NCBI GenBank assembly: GCA_029263335.1
Contig: JAJCXS010000181.1
Span: 1-32,773 of the forward strand
Length of the DNA stretch: 32,773 bases
Direction of reading: 5' to 3'
From: Acidobacteriota bacterium
Lineage (GTDB): Bacteria; Acidobacteriota; UBA890; WLXD01
Numbering within the stretch: position 1 is the stretch's first letter; the number at the start of each line of letters is the position of its first letter. Of this stretch, positions 30,879-32,773 are shown piece after piece. The position numbers were made by a program, and so were the translations under genes. A model generated the notes under the pieces. The model did no database searches. It was given only the letters and a program-made list of their open reading frames with translations, and had not been told where the DNA came from.

Positions 30879-32773
30879 GTGTCTGAGGCCACCAACAACG
30901 ACGCCGCCGCCGAGGGTGCGAACGCTGCCCCGACGGACTTCGTGCGCACGATCGTCCGCGAGGACATCGAGAGTGGCGCCCACGCGGCCGTGATTACCCG
31001 CTTTCCGCCGGAGCCCAACGGCTTCCTGCATATCGGTCATGCCAAGGCCATCTGCATCGACTTCGGCATTGCCGCGGAGTTCGGGGGGCACTGCAACCTG
31101 CGCTTCGACGATACCAATCCGGAGACCGAAGATCCTCGCTACGTCCAGGCCATCAAGGACGATATTCGCTGGCTGGGCTTCGAGTGGCAGGGCGAGGCAC
31201 GTCACGCCTCCGACTACTTCGAGCAACTGCACGACTGGGCCGTGGAGCTCATCCGCAAAGGCAAGGCGTACGTCGACGATCTCGGCGACGAGGAGATTCG
31301 CGAGCAGCGTGGCACCGTGACCAGGGCGGGGATCAACAGCCCCTACCGTGAGCGCCCGGTGGAGGAGAACCTCGACCTGTTTGCCCGCATGCGTGCCGGT
31401 GAATTCGCCGATGGCTCCAAGGTGCTGCGCGCCAAGATCGACATGGCGCACCCGAACATGAAGATGCGCGATCCGCTGATGTATCGGGTCCGTCACGAGC
31501 CGCACTATCGGCGCGGTGACGACTGGTGCATCTACCCGTTCTACGACTGGGCTCATGGGCAATCGGATGCCATTGAAGGGGTGAGTCACTCCCTGTGTAC
31601 GCTGGAGTTCGAGAACAACCGCGAGTTGTATGACTGGTATCTCGACCACCTCGATCTGGATGGCACGCGGCCGCGTCAGTACGAGTTTGCCCGCCTGAAC
31701 GTCGACTACATGATCACCAGCAAGCGCAAGTTGCTGCGCCTGGTGGAGGGTGGCCACGTGAGCGGCTGGGACGATCCGCGCATGCCGACGATTGCCGGAC
31801 TGCGTCGGCGTGGCGTCACGCCCGAAGCGCTGCGGCGTTTCTGCGATCTGGTGGGAGTGGCGAAGGCGGACAGTCGAGTGGACGTGTCGATGCTCGAATA
31901 CGCGGTTCGCGGTGACCTCAACCACAAGGCGCCGCGGGTGATGTGTGTGCTGAACCCGCTGAAGGTCGTGCTCACCAACTGGCCTGGAGGCGAGGTCGAC
32001 GAACTCGATGCGGCGTACTGGCCGCACGATGTTCCCAAAGAGGGCTCGCGTCGAGTGCCGTTCGGCGGCGAACTACTGATCGAGCGCGAGGACTTCATGG
32101 AGGAGCCCGAGAAGGGCTTCTTCCGCCTGGCACCAGGCCGCGAAGTGCGGCTGCGATACGGCTATGTGATCCGCTGCGACGAGGTGATCAAGGACGACAA
32201 CGGCGACATCGTCGAGGTGCGCTGCACCTATGACCCCGATTCGCGCGGTGGCAGCCCCGCTGATGGCCGCAAGGTGAAGGGCACGATCCACTGGGTCTCG
32301 GCCGCCCAGGCCCTGCCGGTTCAGGTGCGCCTGTACGATCGGCTCTTCCGGGTGCCCGAGCCGGGCCGCGATGGTGACTATCTGGATGACTTGAATCCGG
32401 AGTCGCTGACGGTGGTGGAGGCCTTCGGCGAGCCGGCGTTGGCGGAGCTCGAGGCGAGCAGCCACGTGCAGTTTGAACGGCTGGGCTACTTCTTTGCCGA
32501 CCCGGCGGATTCCCGCGCGGGCGCGCCGGTCTTCAATCGCGTGGTTACGCTACGCGACGCCTGGGCGCGTGCGCGCGAGGAGTACGAGGCTCGGCAGGTG
32601 GCCGAAGCCGAGGCCGATCGTTCGGCGGGCGCCCACGGCGGACCCACCGACGAAGCGCGCAAGCGCAAGAAGCGCTCCCCGGTCGAGGTCCGTGCCGAGG
32701 CGCGTGAGGCCGATCCCGAGCTGGCAGTGATGTTCGGGCGTTTCAGTACCGAGTACGGGCTCGACGAGGCCAC
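30879..32773 (+). CDS. glnS: Glutamine--tRNA ligase, C-terminal extension cut by window
   Basis: 631 codons from GTG 30879, open to the right edge. Class I synthetase: [16 protein letters not shown] (41-56) with HIGH 51-54; [13 protein letters not shown] (73-85); the acceptor-binding [35 protein letters not shown] (219-238); and the KMSKS-equivalent MITSKRKL (278-285, E. coli has VMSKRKL). It charges tRNA-Gln with glutamine. The anticodon-binding barrels end near residue 575 with [12 protein letters not shown]. coli GlnRS ends at 554 aa; here at least 55 more residues follow: a charged linker ([10 protein letters not shown]) and [19 protein letters not shown], resembling the start of a GatB/YqeY tail domain as in Deinococcus-type GlnRS. 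The true end is outside the window. Confidence 0.95.
   Translation, partial: MSEATNNDAAAEGANAAPTDFVRTIVREDIESGAHAAVITRFPPEPNGFLHIGHAKAICIDFGIAAEFGGHCNLRFDDTNPETEDPRYVQAIKDDIRWLGFEWQGEARHASDYFEQLHDWAVELIRKGKAYVDDLGDEEIREQRGTVTRAGINSPYRERPVEENLDLFARMRAGEFADGSKVLRAKIDMAHPNMKMRDPLMYRVRHEPHYRRGDDWCIYPFYDWAHGQSDAIEGVSHSLCTLEFENNRELYDWYLDHLDLDGTRPRQYEFARLNVDYMITSKRKLLRLVEGGHVSGWDDPRMPTIAGLRRRGVTPEALRRFCDLVGVAKADSRVDVSMLEYAVRGDLNHKAPRVMCVLNPLKVVLTNWPGGEVDELDAAYWPHDVPKEGSRRVPFGGELLIEREDFMEEPEKGFFRLAPGREVRLRYGYVIRCDEVIKDDNGDIVEVRCTYDPDSRGGSPADGRKVKGTIHWVSAAQALPVQVRLYDRLFRVPEPGRDGDYLDDLNPESLTVVEAFGEPALAELEASSHVQFERLGYFFADPADSRAGAPVFNRVVTLRDAWARAREEYEARQVAEAEADRSAGAHGGPTDEARKRKKRSPVEVRAEAREADPELAVMFGRFSTEYGLDEA

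Noticed and set aside
30819..32027. 402-codon minus-strand open frame opposite glnS
   Set aside because: The plus strand encodes an unmistakable GlnRS; the antisense frame is a codon-bias artefact.
1..32773. CRISPR array, IS element, prophage or integrase
   Set aside because: No regularly spaced repeats, terminal inverted repeats with transposase, or phage genes were seen.

Overview
This is a GC-rich bacterial chromosomal window with tightly packed genes, many GTG starts, one TTG start, and frequent stop/start overlaps. I see no rRNA, tRNA, IS element, phage gene or CRISPR array. Signal peptides, a lipoprotein, periplasm-type enzymes and a bacterial GlnRS point to a Gram-negative. The tandem VWFA-related secreted proteins, eukaryote-like Ser/Thr kinase, PQQ-like propeller and lysine 6-transaminase resemble what is common in Acidobacteriota. 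A deep-branching gammaproteobacterium also fits. This taxonomic guess is weak and rests on gene content only.

Layout. 1-3051 (minus): a secreted SGNH hydrolase with a propeller-like N-terminal region, overlapping by 4 bp a Tat-exported GH99-like protein that runs off the left edge. 3141-3731 (plus): YdjM-type membrane hydrolase. 3743-5362 (minus): S41 processing protease. 5549-8413 (plus): secreted amidohydrolase, Yip1-type and DUF2752 membrane proteins. 8428-9459 (minus): M23 peptidase with EF-hand-like repeats. 9581-10987 (plus): M20 peptidase. 11001-14088 (minus): ABC-2 exporter ATPase and permease followed by an unrecognised secreted protein. 14270-15890 (plus): IscU-like scaffold, PGPGW protein and WtpA-type binding lipoprotein, each overlapping the next by 4 bp. 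15894-18483 (minus): DUF411 protein, CxxS thioredoxin-like protein, WtpB-like permease and WtpC-like ATPase, converging on wtpA. 18534-23565 (minus): small membrane protein, Ser/Thr kinase with N-terminal membrane helices, 6-phosphofructokinase and lysine 6-transaminase. 23911-27482 (plus): two tandem VWFA paralogues. 27547-28598 (plus): TetR regulator and DsrE-like protein with three related operator-like palindromes. 28674-29294 (minus): DUF2238/YjdF membrane protein. 29466-30794 (plus): PQQ-like propeller. 30879 to the right edge (plus): glutaminyl-tRNA synthetase with a C-terminal extension.

How the genes may work together. The clearest units are: (i) the TetR/DsrE module with its repeated operator; (ii) a molybdate/tungstate-type importer whose binding protein sits on the opposite strand from its permease and ATPase, flanked by an IscU-like scaffold lacking the usual third cysteine and by thiol/metal-type periplasmic proteins; (iii) the SGNH/GH99-like pair, probably acting on an extracellular glycan; (iv) the tandem VWFA pair, whose shared C-terminal region I do not recognise. 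All five convergent gene junctions carry a GC-rich hairpin without a U-tract, often with a CTAG stop inside it.
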